DNA of 64,000 nucleotides, taken from positions 39,925,957 to 39,989,956 of the forward strand of contig OY979717.1 of the NCBI GenBank assembly GCA_963855995.1. The letters are read 5' to 3'. Positions 1-10,099 of this stretch are shown piece by piece (positions within the stretch are counted from its first letter, which is position 1; each line of letters opens with the position of its first letter). The position numbers and the translations under genes were made by a program. The notes under the pieces are model-generated. The model was not told where the DNA came from. It searched no databases and saw only the letters and a list, made by a program, of their open reading frames with translations. Source of the stretch: Muricea muricata. Its lineage: Eukaryota > Cnidaria > Anthozoa > Malacalcyonacea > Plexauridae.

Positions 1-1942
1 ATCCCCTTCAACTTTAGCAGACCAAAGGGTGATAATCCCCGAGTTTTCCAGTTCTTATGATTCGATCAATTATATTTACAATAAATACCCTGAATCGATT
101 GGCCTTAAGTTCACAACTGGGAACATTTTGACCCCCCAAATACACTAAATGCACGTGTATTCCCCAGAGACGAACAATCGTACTCTCATAATAACTGTAA
201 TCATATGGGAGACAGACTTTGCCATGCAGGTGATAGTAAGACATGTGCTTGAGTATTGCCATCGCTTATACTTCAGTATATGAATATTCGGGCAATATAT
301 TGATTTCAACTGTGGGCATCTGATTACTATAAAATGCTCCATCCCACATACTGTAAGTGTGTATTTTTCTTCACAGTAACTATTGTTGTTATTGTATTAT
401 TATATGATATTGTTATTTTTATATAACAGATTTGTATAGTGTATATTTATATACACATTTTTGTAAATAGCTACATATACATATGTAATTATGGTGTTGT
501 GGAAATTATTATCATATTAACATCAACGTACTGTACAAGAGTCAAACAACATACAAAAGGCAAAGCAGCGGAATAATCACAATGGCATACAGCAAATAGC
601 CGCAAATTGAAGATTCCATTTATACACAGTTGCAAAAATATTTAATATTCGGGCAATCTGAAAACAACAAGCTGCTCCATCCCACAATATATTGATTCCA
701 CCTGTGGGCATCTGATAAAAATAGAATACTCTATCCCACTTAGACATTAGCACAATCCAGACCCACATATACACAAAACCGAACTGAGTTACAACAATCA
801 TATATATAAATGCCACAAATTCATGAAAAATTCCTGTGTAGAAAAACCCAATGTTGAAATCTCAATGCGGGCATCTGAAAAAAGTCAAGTTTCTCTAGCC
901 CATAAAACATGAATTGACTTCATGAACATAAAATGAGGGTAAATTACCAACATAAGCTAATGCACCAGAATAGCAATAGCACAAGGCAAACAAAACCACA
1001 GTTATGGTAACATACACTGTACATAAAACACAATAAGATGCAGCAAGATAATGATAGCATACAACATGGTAGTTGCAAACTGAAAATCCCCGTAAAGCTG
1101 TGACGGTACAATTGGGCAATGCCATTGTTGGCTATCTGAAAACATAGAAAACTGCTCCAGCCAAACAATATGTTAAATTATACAGAAAGGTCGTATAAAA
1201 ACAGTGAAATTACACTGCTCCGACCCTTGAAGGCAATGCCAAGCTTGTTCTGCGCTTTGGTTCTAATCATAACCAAGGGGGACCTGCGTATACAAACATT
1301 GCCCAAATTTCCCATCTTTCGAACTTTTTCTGAATTGAAACTCTGGTTTATATTAATTTACGGGCATAGCAAACCAGAGTAGTGTTAGATATTCAGTTAT
1401 TATATCATATATTTTACAAATATAGCAATTCGAAATGTAAACAAAGCATTTGTCCACCTATGGACTTGCTATGGCCCCTAAATGGTGAAATAAAATAGCA
1501 CAAATACCGACTACATCATATAAATATAGTGAAAAAGCACAGACATGCATGCACCCCAGATACCTGCCTCGACATCCTACTCCAAGATAAGTTTACACAT
1601 GCATACAATGTATAATGTATAGAGAAGGATAAATAACATCTGCATGTACAAGACTTGCAATCGTGAAGCATGGCCAGAATGTGTGTAACATTAGAATTGA
1701 GTGAACAAGTGAGACCTAATATTGATGCTGGAAATCTCAGTGTGGTCGCTCTAGCCCAGAATATGTAAGTTTACACATATGACCTATAGATAAGGATAAA
1801 ATCATTAAATACCATTTGTAAACATATGCAACCAATATGCATGTCCAGAATTTGTCAGCAGTAGAATTGACTCCATTAAGTGAACGAGCGAGACTTAGCA
1901 TTGATGCTCTAGCCCATCCATAATATATACGAGTACTCATAA
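1..1942. other. AT-rich non-coding stretch
   Basis: No reading frame here resembles a known family; the open frames are short and lack domain motifs. The sequence is AT-rich with short T- and A-runs. I see no RNA gene or inverted terminal repeat. Confidence 0.5.
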
Positions 1943-2912
1943 CGTATAAAGAAGGATAAAATGACACCACATCCAAAACATATGACATCGCTATTCACAC
2001 TGCATGTAAAGATATTTAAACCCTAAACCTGCAAAGCTAATTGATCGTGCCAGACCTGTGAATCATGCAATAGGAATTCAATATCCTGTTAACCTAATGA
2101 TTGAGTGGGATTATCTTGCTAGTTTGCTAAGCTACGGAGAAGGACTGTCACGCAACCACAAAGGAGATGTGACACAACTGCAAGGCATCACGCATGCTAA
2201 ATATAGTGCTTGTTAATATACTAACACTTGCACAAGTCAACGACGCAAAAGAAATAAAATTAAACTGAGCTAGTGATATGTTACTTTTCAAGGTATATCT
2301 GGTACTGTATCTGAACGTAAGATATTCCCCCAAGAATTTAGCCCTAATTTGTATAAATCAGAATACCAGTGGCTGTCTTGTAGACACTTAAAGGTCACTG
2401 TAATCGTCCATACCGATTACTATATAGCGTATAAAGAAGGATAAAATGACACCACATCCAAAACATATGACATCGCTATTCACACTGCATGTAAAGATAT
2501 TTAAACCCTAAACCTGCAAAGCTAATTGATCGTGCCAGACCTGTGAATCATGCAATAGGAATTCAATATCCTGTTAACCTAATGATTGAGTGGGATTATC
2601 TTGCTAGTTTGCTAAGCTACGGAGAAGGACTGTCACGCAACCACAAAGGAGATGTGACACAACTGCAAGGCATCACGCATGCTAAATATAGTGCTTGTTA
2701 ATATACTAACACTTGCACAAGTCAACGACGCAAAAGAAATAAAATTAAACTGAGCTAGTGATATGTTACTTTTCAAGGTATATCTGGTACTGTATCTGAA
2801 CGTAAGATATTCCCCCAAGAATTTAGCCCTAATTTGTATAAATCAGAATACCAGTGGCTGTCTTGTAGACACTTAAAGGTCACTGTAATCGTCCATACCG
2901 ATTACTATATAG
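1943..2912. repeat. Perfect tandem duplication, 2 x 485 bp
   Basis: Bases 1943-2427 and 2428-2912 read the same from the shared start CGTATAAAGAAGG to the shared end GATTACTATATAG; I found no mismatch. The same 61-residue open frame appears in both on the minus strand, but it has no recognisable product and is probably not a gene. Lack of divergence means a very recent duplication or an assembly duplication. Confidence 0.93.
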
Positions 2913-3257
2913 ACTATAGTGCGATTGAAAAGTCATGAATATGTAAATAAAGTTGCACACATCAATGTCACAAGTAAAATGGAAAGCTATAGGTATCCAA
3001 ATCCAATATATTATTATGTGTCTGAGGATGAGTTACCCCGAAACAATTTGACTCCTATTTTATAAATTGGAATACCAGGGGCTGTTTGTAAATGCCTAAA
3101 GGTCACTGTAGTCGCCACTGCCACCACAAAGACCATATAACTATATAGTAGCATAGTGCAACTGAATAGGCATGAATATGTATAAGTAAAATTAAGTCAT
3201 ACTTCAACGTCAAAAGTAACATGGAAATGACATATTGGTATCCAATATACTAAATTA
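2819..3257. repeat. Diverged ~220-bp tandem repeat
   Basis: The block at 2819-3011 is repeated at 3041-3257 with many substitutions and small indels. Shared landmarks in the same order are GGAATACCAGGGGCTG-like, TAAAGGTCACTGTA, CATGAATATGTA and GGTATCC. The first copy overlaps the end of the 485-bp duplication, so the repeats are of two ages in one place. Confidence 0.75.
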
Positions 3258-3404
3258 TTCATAAACTGTTAACTGTCTGATATATTTACCAATAAAGAAC
3301 GAAATATTGTTAATGGCCAAATGGCAACAATTCACACCTGTTAAAATGCAACTGTAATATTGAAATTACCGAGACACAAACTAGTTGCAACACACCCTGT
3401 CACA

Positions 3405-3640
3405 TTTCAGTCAGAGAATGGCAAGAAAACGTGTTATCCATTTTGTGTAGCTTATGCTATACCACCATGTGTAAAGCTCAAGGCCAGACCTTAGAAAAAG
3501 CTATTCTGTGGTTTGACATTGACCACATTCCACTTGGTGCTGCCTATGTTGCCCTTTCAAGAGTCCGTAGATTGGCCGATATACTTTTCCTCACGCCATT
3601 GAAGCCCATTTTCTTCAAACTTGTCACAGTACAGCACTGA
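3405..3640 (+). pseudogene. PIF1/Helitron-type helicase, C-terminal remnant
   Basis: The frame from 3431 holds CKAQGQTLEKAI followed by GAAYVALSRVR and LFLTPL. These match the last helicase motifs (V and VI) of PIF1-family SF1B helicases, which in animals occur mostly in Helitron RepHel proteins. Just upstream (about 3435-3470) a different frame reads TCYPFCVAYA, the residues expected before the THKAQGQ motif, so a one-base frameshift separates the two. A possible splice acceptor (TTTCAG) lies at about 3410. Nothing of the helicase N-terminus or of a HUH Rep domain is visible upstream, so this is a fragment. A free-standing PIF1 helicase or the helicase of another transposon class are alternatives. 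Confidence 0.72.
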
Positions 3641-3823
3641 ATAGAGTTTAGGACTTACATGACCAGTTGTAGATTCCCATCACTGGCAAAAACCAAACAT
3701 TTTCCTTTCTATTTTTAGATGTCGAAACAAAAAGCCAATGCAACACAGAGCCCTAAGGCCATTTCATTCTTGTAACAATTTATAATCAATTTCCTCCAAA
3801 CCTACGGCCTTGCACATAAGCGT

Positions 3824-4520
3824 TTGATGGAAGAGGAAATCATTATGAAAAGAGTGGCACCAATGAACTGTGAGTGGTTGTTGCGGTCGAATGTTGCCAC
3901 AAGCGAATTTGCGGAGACGTTCGAAGAAAATCTGAAGTACCTGGCCTCCTCTAAGTTGCCATTTCTGAATACTGAGAATTTCACTGAATGCCAGCAGAAG
4001 TTGAACAACTTCATTCGAATGCTTCAAAAGCTGAACAGCACAAATGACAAAGGCCACGCAACCGACAAAGATGTAAAGACATTCCTTCAAACAATGCTGA
4101 AAGACGACTGCGACATGGACACGTTTTTTTGAGAATCTGGTCGAAGGTTCTTCTATGTAGCTCTTGGGGATCCAGTACACAATGGTCAAAACCATCTTAT
4201 CAAACCCTGACTGGTATGCGGAAAAGTCTGTCTCAGACTCCAAGGCACTCCACGATTTCAAAGAAAATGCCACCATAAAATGCCTAAAAACTTACCTTAC
4301 CCAAACCTGCACACCTGGATGCAGCAGCACTACCAGATCACCATCCTGAAAACGAAATCTCAATGCACTGTTAGAATCTGATAGAGATTCATCTGAAGGC
4401 GAAGCAACGAAGAAGATCAAGGACAAGTCGGAAAAAAAGAAGAAACACACCAATGATGAAGATCTAACAGTGAACGACACCAGCAACAAAAAGAAGAAAA
4501 GCAAGACGAGCAAAAAATAA
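3824..4520 (+). pseudogene. Unrecognised protein remnant, lysine-rich C-terminus
   Basis: I do not recognise this family. The frame at 3824-4132 (102 codons) has a protein-like hydrophilic composition. A T-run at 4125-4131 breaks it, and the reading can be followed in other frames through 4164-4349 to a lysine/serine-rich tail (about 4362-4520) ending in a stop. The tail has basic clusters (KKKK, SKTSKK) typical of nuclear localisation signals. Two or more frameshifts are needed to read it through, so it is probably a decayed exon. It follows the helicase remnant by about 180 bp and could belong to the same element, but nothing proves it. The opposite strand is also open over 3764-4276; I regard that as the shadow frame because it lacks such composition. 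Confidence 0.35.
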
Positions 4521-4559
4521 CTTCGTCTTACTGTATATATATACGAACACATTGACATT

Positions 4560-4690
4560 GAAATATTTTATATACGGCATCATTCTTATTGTTAATATTT
4601 TATATAGGAGATCATTCTTCTTGCTGATATTTTTCATAGAGGATCATTGTTGTTGTTAATATTTTATATAGGGGATCATTCTCCTTCGAA
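4560..4690. repeat. Four-copy ~33-bp minisatellite
   Basis: Four imperfect units of the form AATATTTTATATAGGRGATC followed by ATTCTTCTTGTT lie head to tail directly after the lysine-rich remnant. The units differ by 3-6 bases each. Confidence 0.8.
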
Positions 4691-4876
4691 AATAAAAGGC
4701 CACATTTCCAAAATTTGCATTCTCTCACACCACATTATGGTTTACAAATAATAAAGGAGCACAAGGAGGATGTTGACCACATAGCTGCTTGACAATTTCA
4801 AAAGCAACATGGGCATTTCATGGCTGAGAGGCAGGGTGGGTTTAAAAACTTTAGCTCAAATTTGAAAAAAGTGTTG

Positions 4877-5160
4877 GTTATCCCTGTGGTAACTTTTTTG
4901 ACACCCCTAGCTTAAAACTCGTAAAGACTAAGGGATCGATATGCCATGCTTTCAGTTTGTATTCATACTCAAAATCAAAATCAAGTGAGCTTTTACCCTC
5001 TTATTCTACATGAGATTTCCATTCTCATTGAGCTCATCTTAGGACACCTGCGTAAACATTTGACAGTCATCCTGCCCCAGCCAAACTCCCAACCTGACAG
5101 TGTCTTCAGCTTCGATCGACCGGCAGAAGAGCGATCTTAATGCTAAAAAGTGGACAGGAC
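4877..5160 (-). rRNA. 28S rRNA pseudogene fragment, 3'-half internal part
   Basis: The plus strand carries the complement of conserved 28S helices, for example GGTTATCCCTGTGGTAAC (4876-4893), CTAGCTTAAAACTCGTAAAG and AGGACACCTGCGTAA. The product strand is therefore minus. Many substitutions at normally invariant positions show it is a pseudogene. The fragment ends abruptly at 4877 at a GTTAT that is also the last matching base block of the other 28S fragment at 8915-8919. Its upstream part meets the 5.8S region at about 5160-5188 after loss of ITS2 and roughly the first 2-3 kb of 28S. Confidence 0.9.
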
Positions 5161-5187
5161 ATCCAGCTCGTGCCATGTTGTTTCACC

Positions 5188-5340
5188 AACACTCAGACAG
5201 ACATGCTTCCAGTATAACCAAGAGCGCCATTTGCGTTCAAAGATTTGATGATTCACTGAATTGTGCAATTTACACTACGTTTCGCAGCTGGCTGCGTTCT
5301 TCATTGATGCACAAGCCAAAAGATCCACCGTTAAAAGTTA
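5188..5340 (-). rRNA. 5.8S rRNA pseudogene
   Basis: The plus strand holds the complement of 5.8S. It runs from the 5' end region (AAAAGATCCACCGTTAAAAG, 5321-5338) through the invariant GCTGCGTTCTTCATTGATGC (5291-5310) to ACTCAGACAGACATGC near the 3' end. Length is close to the normal ~155 nt. Substitutions in the most conserved core mark it as a decayed copy. It keeps its proper place between 18S and the 28S remnant. Confidence 0.85.
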
Positions 5341-5556
5341 TATACACACTTTTCATTCGCACAAGACAGTTACACAGTGAGAAGAGAAATAAAAAAGGTC
5401 GAGAGGCCGGGCAATGGCACGGCCCGAGATAACATTTAAAAGAAAGTGACCTCTGCATGCTATCCACCCATTTAAGAACGGCAGTCGTCCACCTCCCTTT
5501 GGTTTGTGAGCAATGCAAGGGTGCATGACCGCGTTACATTCGACAAGAGATGCGAT
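5341..5556 (-). other. ITS1 of the decayed rDNA unit
   Basis: About 216 bp between the 5' end of 5.8S and the 3' end of 18S, the position and size of ITS1 in an animal rDNA unit. No other feature is visible in it. The call rests on position only. Confidence 0.7.
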
Positions 5557-7665
5557 GATGATCCTTCTGCAGGTTCACCTACAGAAACCTTGTTACGACT
5601 TTTACTTCCTCTAAATGATCAAGTTTGACCTACGTTTTGACGTCCGTCGAATGGGCCAAAACTCATCTGACAGTGCTAATCTGGAGGCCTTACTTAATCA
5701 TTCAATCGGTAGTAGCAAAGGGTGTGTACAAAGGGCAGGGACGTAATTAACACCAGCTGATGGAATTCCTCGTTCAAGATCAAGAATTACAATCATCTAT
5801 CCCCAGCACGACGATGATTAACAAGATTACCCAGACCTTTCGGTGAAGGAGCGACTTGTTGCCATCGTCAGTGTAGCGTGCGTGCGTGCGGCCCAGGACA
5901 TCTAAGGGCATCGCAGACCTGTTATTGCCTTCCTGACTTTGGTTAAACATGCAACAGTCCTCTAAGGAGTCGAAAGCGATTCGAGAATCATCTGACTATT
6001 TAGCAGGTCAAGGTCTTCTTCGTTAACAGAATTAACCAGACAAATCACTCCACCAACTAATAACAGCCATGCACCACCACCCATAGAATCAAGAAAGAGC
6101 TCTCAATCTGTCATTCCTTACTATGTCTAGACCTGGTGAGTTTTCTCGTGTTGAGTCAAATTAAGCCGCAGGCTCCACTCCTGGTGGTGCCCTTCCATCA
6201 ATTCCTTTAAGTTTCAAGTTTGTAACCATACTTACCCCAGAACCCAAAAACTTTGGTTTCCTATAAGGTGCCAATGAGGTCAACAAATAACACGTTCGTT
6301 TATGGTTAGGACTAGGACGATATCTGATCGTCTTCGATCCTCTAACTTTGGTTCTTGATTAATGAAAACATTCTTGGCACATGCTTTCGCATTAGTTTGT
6401 CTTTCGTAAATCCAAGAATTTCACCTCTGACAATGAAATACAAATGCCCCCAACTGTCCCTATTAAGCATTACTTCGGTTCCAGAAACCAACGGAGAAGA
6501 GAACCAAAGTCCTATTCCATTATTCCATGCTTATGTATCCATGCGCAATCCTGCTTTGAACACTCTAATTTTTCAAAGTAAATGTTGTGTATCCAATGCA
6601 CACTCAGTTAAGAGCACGCGAAAAAAAGGCCAATGCCGACAGTGACATACCTTAGGCTGACCGTTGGCGTCGAGCCTGAAATCCAACTACGAGCTTTTTA
6701 ACTACAACAACTTTACAATACGCTATTGGAGCTGGAATTACCGTGGCTGCTGGCACCAGACTTGCCCTCCAATTGGTCCTCATTAAGAGATTTAAATTTT
6801 ACTCATTCCAATTACAAACTACAAAAAAGCCCTGTATTGTTATTTTGCCCTGGATTGGGTATTTTGTGCACCTGCTTCCTTCCTTGGATGTGGTAACCAT
6901 TTCTCAGGCTCCCTCTCCGGAATCGAATCCTAATTCTCTGTCACCCGTTGCAACCATGGTAAGCCACTACCTTACCATGAACAGTTCATAGGGCAGAAAT
7001 TTGAATTTAACATCGCCTGCACAACAAAGAAGGCCATGCGATTCAAACAGTTACTATGGAATCACCAAGTGAGGAGCGGCCGCGAAGCTGTATTGGTTTT
7101 TAAGCCAATAAATACATCCCTTCCACGAGAGTCGGGACTTTTCGCATGTATTAGCTCTAGAATTACTACAGTTATTCAAGTAGTAAGAGAGTACAATCCA
7201 GTGAACTCTAAATGCTGGAACGGTAACTTGGCCACCATCTTTGAAGCCAAGTTGGTTTTCAATAGGTTATCAAGTTCAGTCCTTTTCTATTGTTTCTCTC
7301 GGTGTGGTTGACACCATTCTTCTGGGAATGTACCAATATGATGTTTTTATTTTGATTTAGGAGGTAATTTTATGGTTTATGAACATATAACCTAGTTTGC
7401 GATACAGTCTTTTTTAAAAATAACAAATACCTGAAAAAGACTGTTTACGACATTTGTAGTTGTTGCCGCCATGTTGGCTTCACCCTAACATGGGGTTTTA
7501 TCAAGAGTTATCATTCCAGTATTTATAGAGTTCACTGGTACAATCAAATAAATGATAACTGATTTAATGAGCCATTTGCAGTTTCACAGTACAAGTGGTT
7601 ATACTTAGACATGCATGGCTTAATCTTTGAGACAAGCATATGATACTGGCACGATCAACCAGTTA
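5557..7665 (-). rRNA. 18S rRNA pseudogene, split by a MITE
   Basis: The plus strand reads as the complement of a nearly full-length 18S. The 3' end is at 5557-5590 (GATCCTTCTGCAGGTTCACC), with TCAATTCCTTTAAGTTTC-type core sequence at about 6199 and GCATGTATTAGCTCTAGAAT near 7145. The 5' end is at about 7640-7665 (complement of the usual CTGGTTGATCCTGCC). Subtracting the MITE plus one target copy (347 bp) leaves about 1.76 kb, normal for animal 18S. Substitutions are spread across universally conserved sites, so it cannot be a working rRNA. Open frames within it (for example 6355-6645, 6743-6991) are incidental. Confidence 0.93.
7199..7537. mobile_element. 339-bp non-autonomous element in 18S, hAT-like, with 8-bp target duplication
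   Basis: The element begins CAGTGAACTCTAAATGCTGG and ends with the complement of CAGTGAACTCTATAAATACT, so it has inverted termini of about 20 bp. It is flanked by a perfect direct repeat GTACAATC at 7191-7198 and 7538-7545. Removing the element and one copy of the octamer restores the 18S sequence reading from AGTAGTAAG into AATAAATGATAACTG. Eight-base duplications with CAG-type termini are the signature of the hAT superfamily. It has no coding capacity. Confidence 0.9.
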
Positions 7666-8405
7666 ACTTTGCTGGAAATGCAAAACAATACACACACACA
7701 CAACGAGGAAAGCCAACAAACGAACAAACGAACAACTCTAGGTACGTTGTCGTCTGTAGCACACTTTTTTATATTCCTTCCAACCAATTACGAACTCACT
7801 TACTGTGTTGTAGTCGTTTCTCTGTGTTTGCCACATCTTCAACAGCGCTCTGTGCGAGCACGACGCAAATGAAGAAGCAGTATAACACACGTACGAGTTG
7901 GACACAACGAGACGGTCGGTAGGCGATGTGCCCCCGACCTCGCAACAGTCGCTTGACGAAAAGCCCGACCATGGGCCACGAGCCACAACATCCTCCTTGC
8001 ATGCACATGTCCCCAACTCGAACAAAAACGTGAGGAATGTGCCACACGCTCGTGACATGAAAGACAACCATCGCACATTTCGTGAGGTGTAGAGTACGTT
8101 CCGTATGTCTCTCTCTCCCTCGAGTCGCTGCTCGCTCTTGTGTGCCTTTCCTTGCATTTTCCAACCTAAGCCTGTCCATCTGATGAACGACAGTAATGAA
8201 CGAGCGTAAAAGGAAAATAGTGTGAAACGGGTTGAAAGTACTGGAATATCCTTCGTGCGGCGTATCTCTAATGCACCCCTTGACTGCTTCGTTGCCCCAT
8301 CCATGGAGGATGTTCCGACAGATGCAAACAAGGCAGGTAGGCACTAAGGGAAAGGATCGAGGCGCGCGAAGGATGTTGTGCTAGAAGGAAAAAAAAGGGA
8401 AAAAA
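7666..8405 (-). other. Intergenic spacer of the decayed rDNA unit
   Basis: This lies between the 18S 5' end and the 28S 3' end, where the rDNA spacer and external transcribed spacers belong, but is only about 740 bp. It contains an (AC)n run near 7690 and is more GC-rich than its surroundings. The long overlapping minus-strand open frames here (7738-8344) share no motif with any family and I attribute them to GC content. Confidence 0.65.
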
Positions 8406-8919
8406 AACAAATCTTGGAACAAGGGCTTAATCTCATCAGATCGTAGCAACAAGGCTACTCTACTGCTTACAATACCCCGTTCTTTATTTAAGTCATTAGC
8501 AAAGGATTTCGCTCTGGAAAAATTAGATTTTGATCGCTTTAGTGCTTGGGCACGTCGTCTGCGCCGTCGGCATGTTGTGACACAGGAGGCATGACAAGTC
8601 TCGCCACTATTCGTGCTCGCTTAAGTCATCCAGAGAAAAGAATCATTGCGTTCCAGCATGGATTCTGATTTAGAGGCGTTCAATCATAATCCAACAGATG
8701 GTAGCTTCGCACCATTGTCTTTTCAGGCAAGTGCATGAGCCAATTGTCTGAATCTGCGGTTCCTCTTGTACTGAGCAGAATTACTATTGCAACAACCATT
8801 CAACAGTAAGGTAAAATCCGACGCTTGGCGAATTCTGCTTCACAATTATAGGAAGAGCCGACATCGAGGGATCAAAAACCAAAGTCGCTATGAATGCTTG
8901 GCTGCTACAAGCCAGTTAT
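8406..8919 (-). rRNA. 28S rRNA pseudogene fragment, 3' end
   Basis: The complement of the last ~550 nt of 28S. It runs from the 3' terminus (GGGCTTAATCTCATCAGATC, about 8425) through AATCATAATCCAACAGATGG and TGACCAATTGT-like sequence to GGAAGAGCCGACATCGAGG and GCTACAAGCCAGTTAT. About 60 nt normally present between GTAGGGTAAAA and CCAACGCTTGG are missing near 8815. Homology stops at GTTAT (8915-8919), the very point at which the fragment at 4877 resumes. Confidence 0.9.
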
Positions 8920-9056
8920 TTCAATTTGCCGGACGGTTTATGAACTTCACGCAGGTTACCCTTTTAATACTTCATTTAATAACGATTATTGTTATATGGC
9001 TAATATGACATTTATTATTGTAACTTTCCTGACTTTTTGTTACGCCTATTTAAACT

Positions 9057-10095
9057 TATACGGTTTTGAAGAGGGAAGCTAGTTGTACATATCCTGTGAA
9101 AATTACCAAAATTGTAATGGCAACGTTAAGAGATAATTGCGATTGAATTTGGGTTTTTCTATAGATTGTATTACAGTTTGAAACTTGAAAAGAAATTTTG
9201 TATCTCAATGGACATTTAACGTATGACTTTGAAACTTGGCAGTGTAATACAGTATGGTCAATTGTGTTACTGTGCAAGATTTCAGACTTGTAAAATTAAA
9301 GGCATGGGAAATAGCTGTCCGCCATATTGGATTTTCACGTTTGCTCGTTTTTCACTAATTGCAGGCAAGATACACGTTTCCTTGATGCAAAACACACTTT
9401 GGGACAATGTTTGCACCCTAAGCAGTGTGAATGTTCTTAATGATTTGAAATGGGCCTGCAAAGTCTGCAATCAACAAAAGAAAATGAAAATTTTGGAGTG
9501 GCGGCCATCTTGCATTTCCTTTTTGAAGGATATCTCAGCAACTGCTTAATGAATAATGGCCTGCAATAGCTCCTTACACTTCACTTTTAAAGATCTTTAC
9601 ACCTATTTATGTCAAAAGTTGCCATAACTCGGCAGCCATTTTCAAATTGCAACGTTGTTCTTGCCAAGATTGGTAGCTTAGTTTTATTAACAATGTCAAA
9701 ACTAATAGCGAAACAAAAAATTCGCAAATTTTTATGGGTATTTCGTAGATTACATGTTGGCAACTATATTTCCCAAACTCTTGAAAAGCGATAACAAAAA
9801 CAGTGGTATCCTTAATATACTTCCCCCGATACCTTTAATTTGGACCGTATCGTTGCCTGTCTTTGTGAATATTTTAAGACTATTTAGCGTGCGGAGACCT
9901 GGTAAAAGCACATATGCTGTGAAAATTAGGAAATTGTAGTGGCAACATTATGAGATATTTGCGGTTGAAATTGGGTTTTACTATAGATTAGATAACAGAG
10001 TTCAATGAAAAATGGACATTTTAAATCTCTGTAATGCCAGTCACTACAACAATGAAACTTGCCAGTTTTGAATGTTAAAGCAATACAACATTGTA
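9057..10095. repeat. Diverged direct repeats about 830 bp apart
   Basis: The block near 9090-9260 is echoed near 9905-10075. Shared order: a GTGAAAATTA motif, AATTG-AGTGGCAAC, GAGATAATTGCG versus GAGATATTTGCG, TTGGGTTTT-CTATAGATT, ATGGACATTT, and TGAAACTTG-CAGT. Substitutions and small indels are frequent. The interval between them has no recognisable gene. This may be a two-unit remnant of an old tandem repeat or the ends of a decayed element. Confidence 0.55.
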
Positions 10096-10099
10096 TGCA

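Noticed and set aside
3764..4276. 170-codon minus-strand frame
   Set aside because: Mirror of the plus-strand remnant at 3824-4349, whose composition and basic tail look more like protein; no motif in the minus frame.
6355..7311. Several open frames of 80-96 codons on the plus strand
   Set aside because: They lie within the 18S pseudogene and follow the complement of rRNA; no protein motif.
7738..8344. Overlapping minus-strand open frames up to 197 codons
   Set aside because: They sit in the rDNA spacer, which is GC-richer, overlap each other in different frames, and show no family features.
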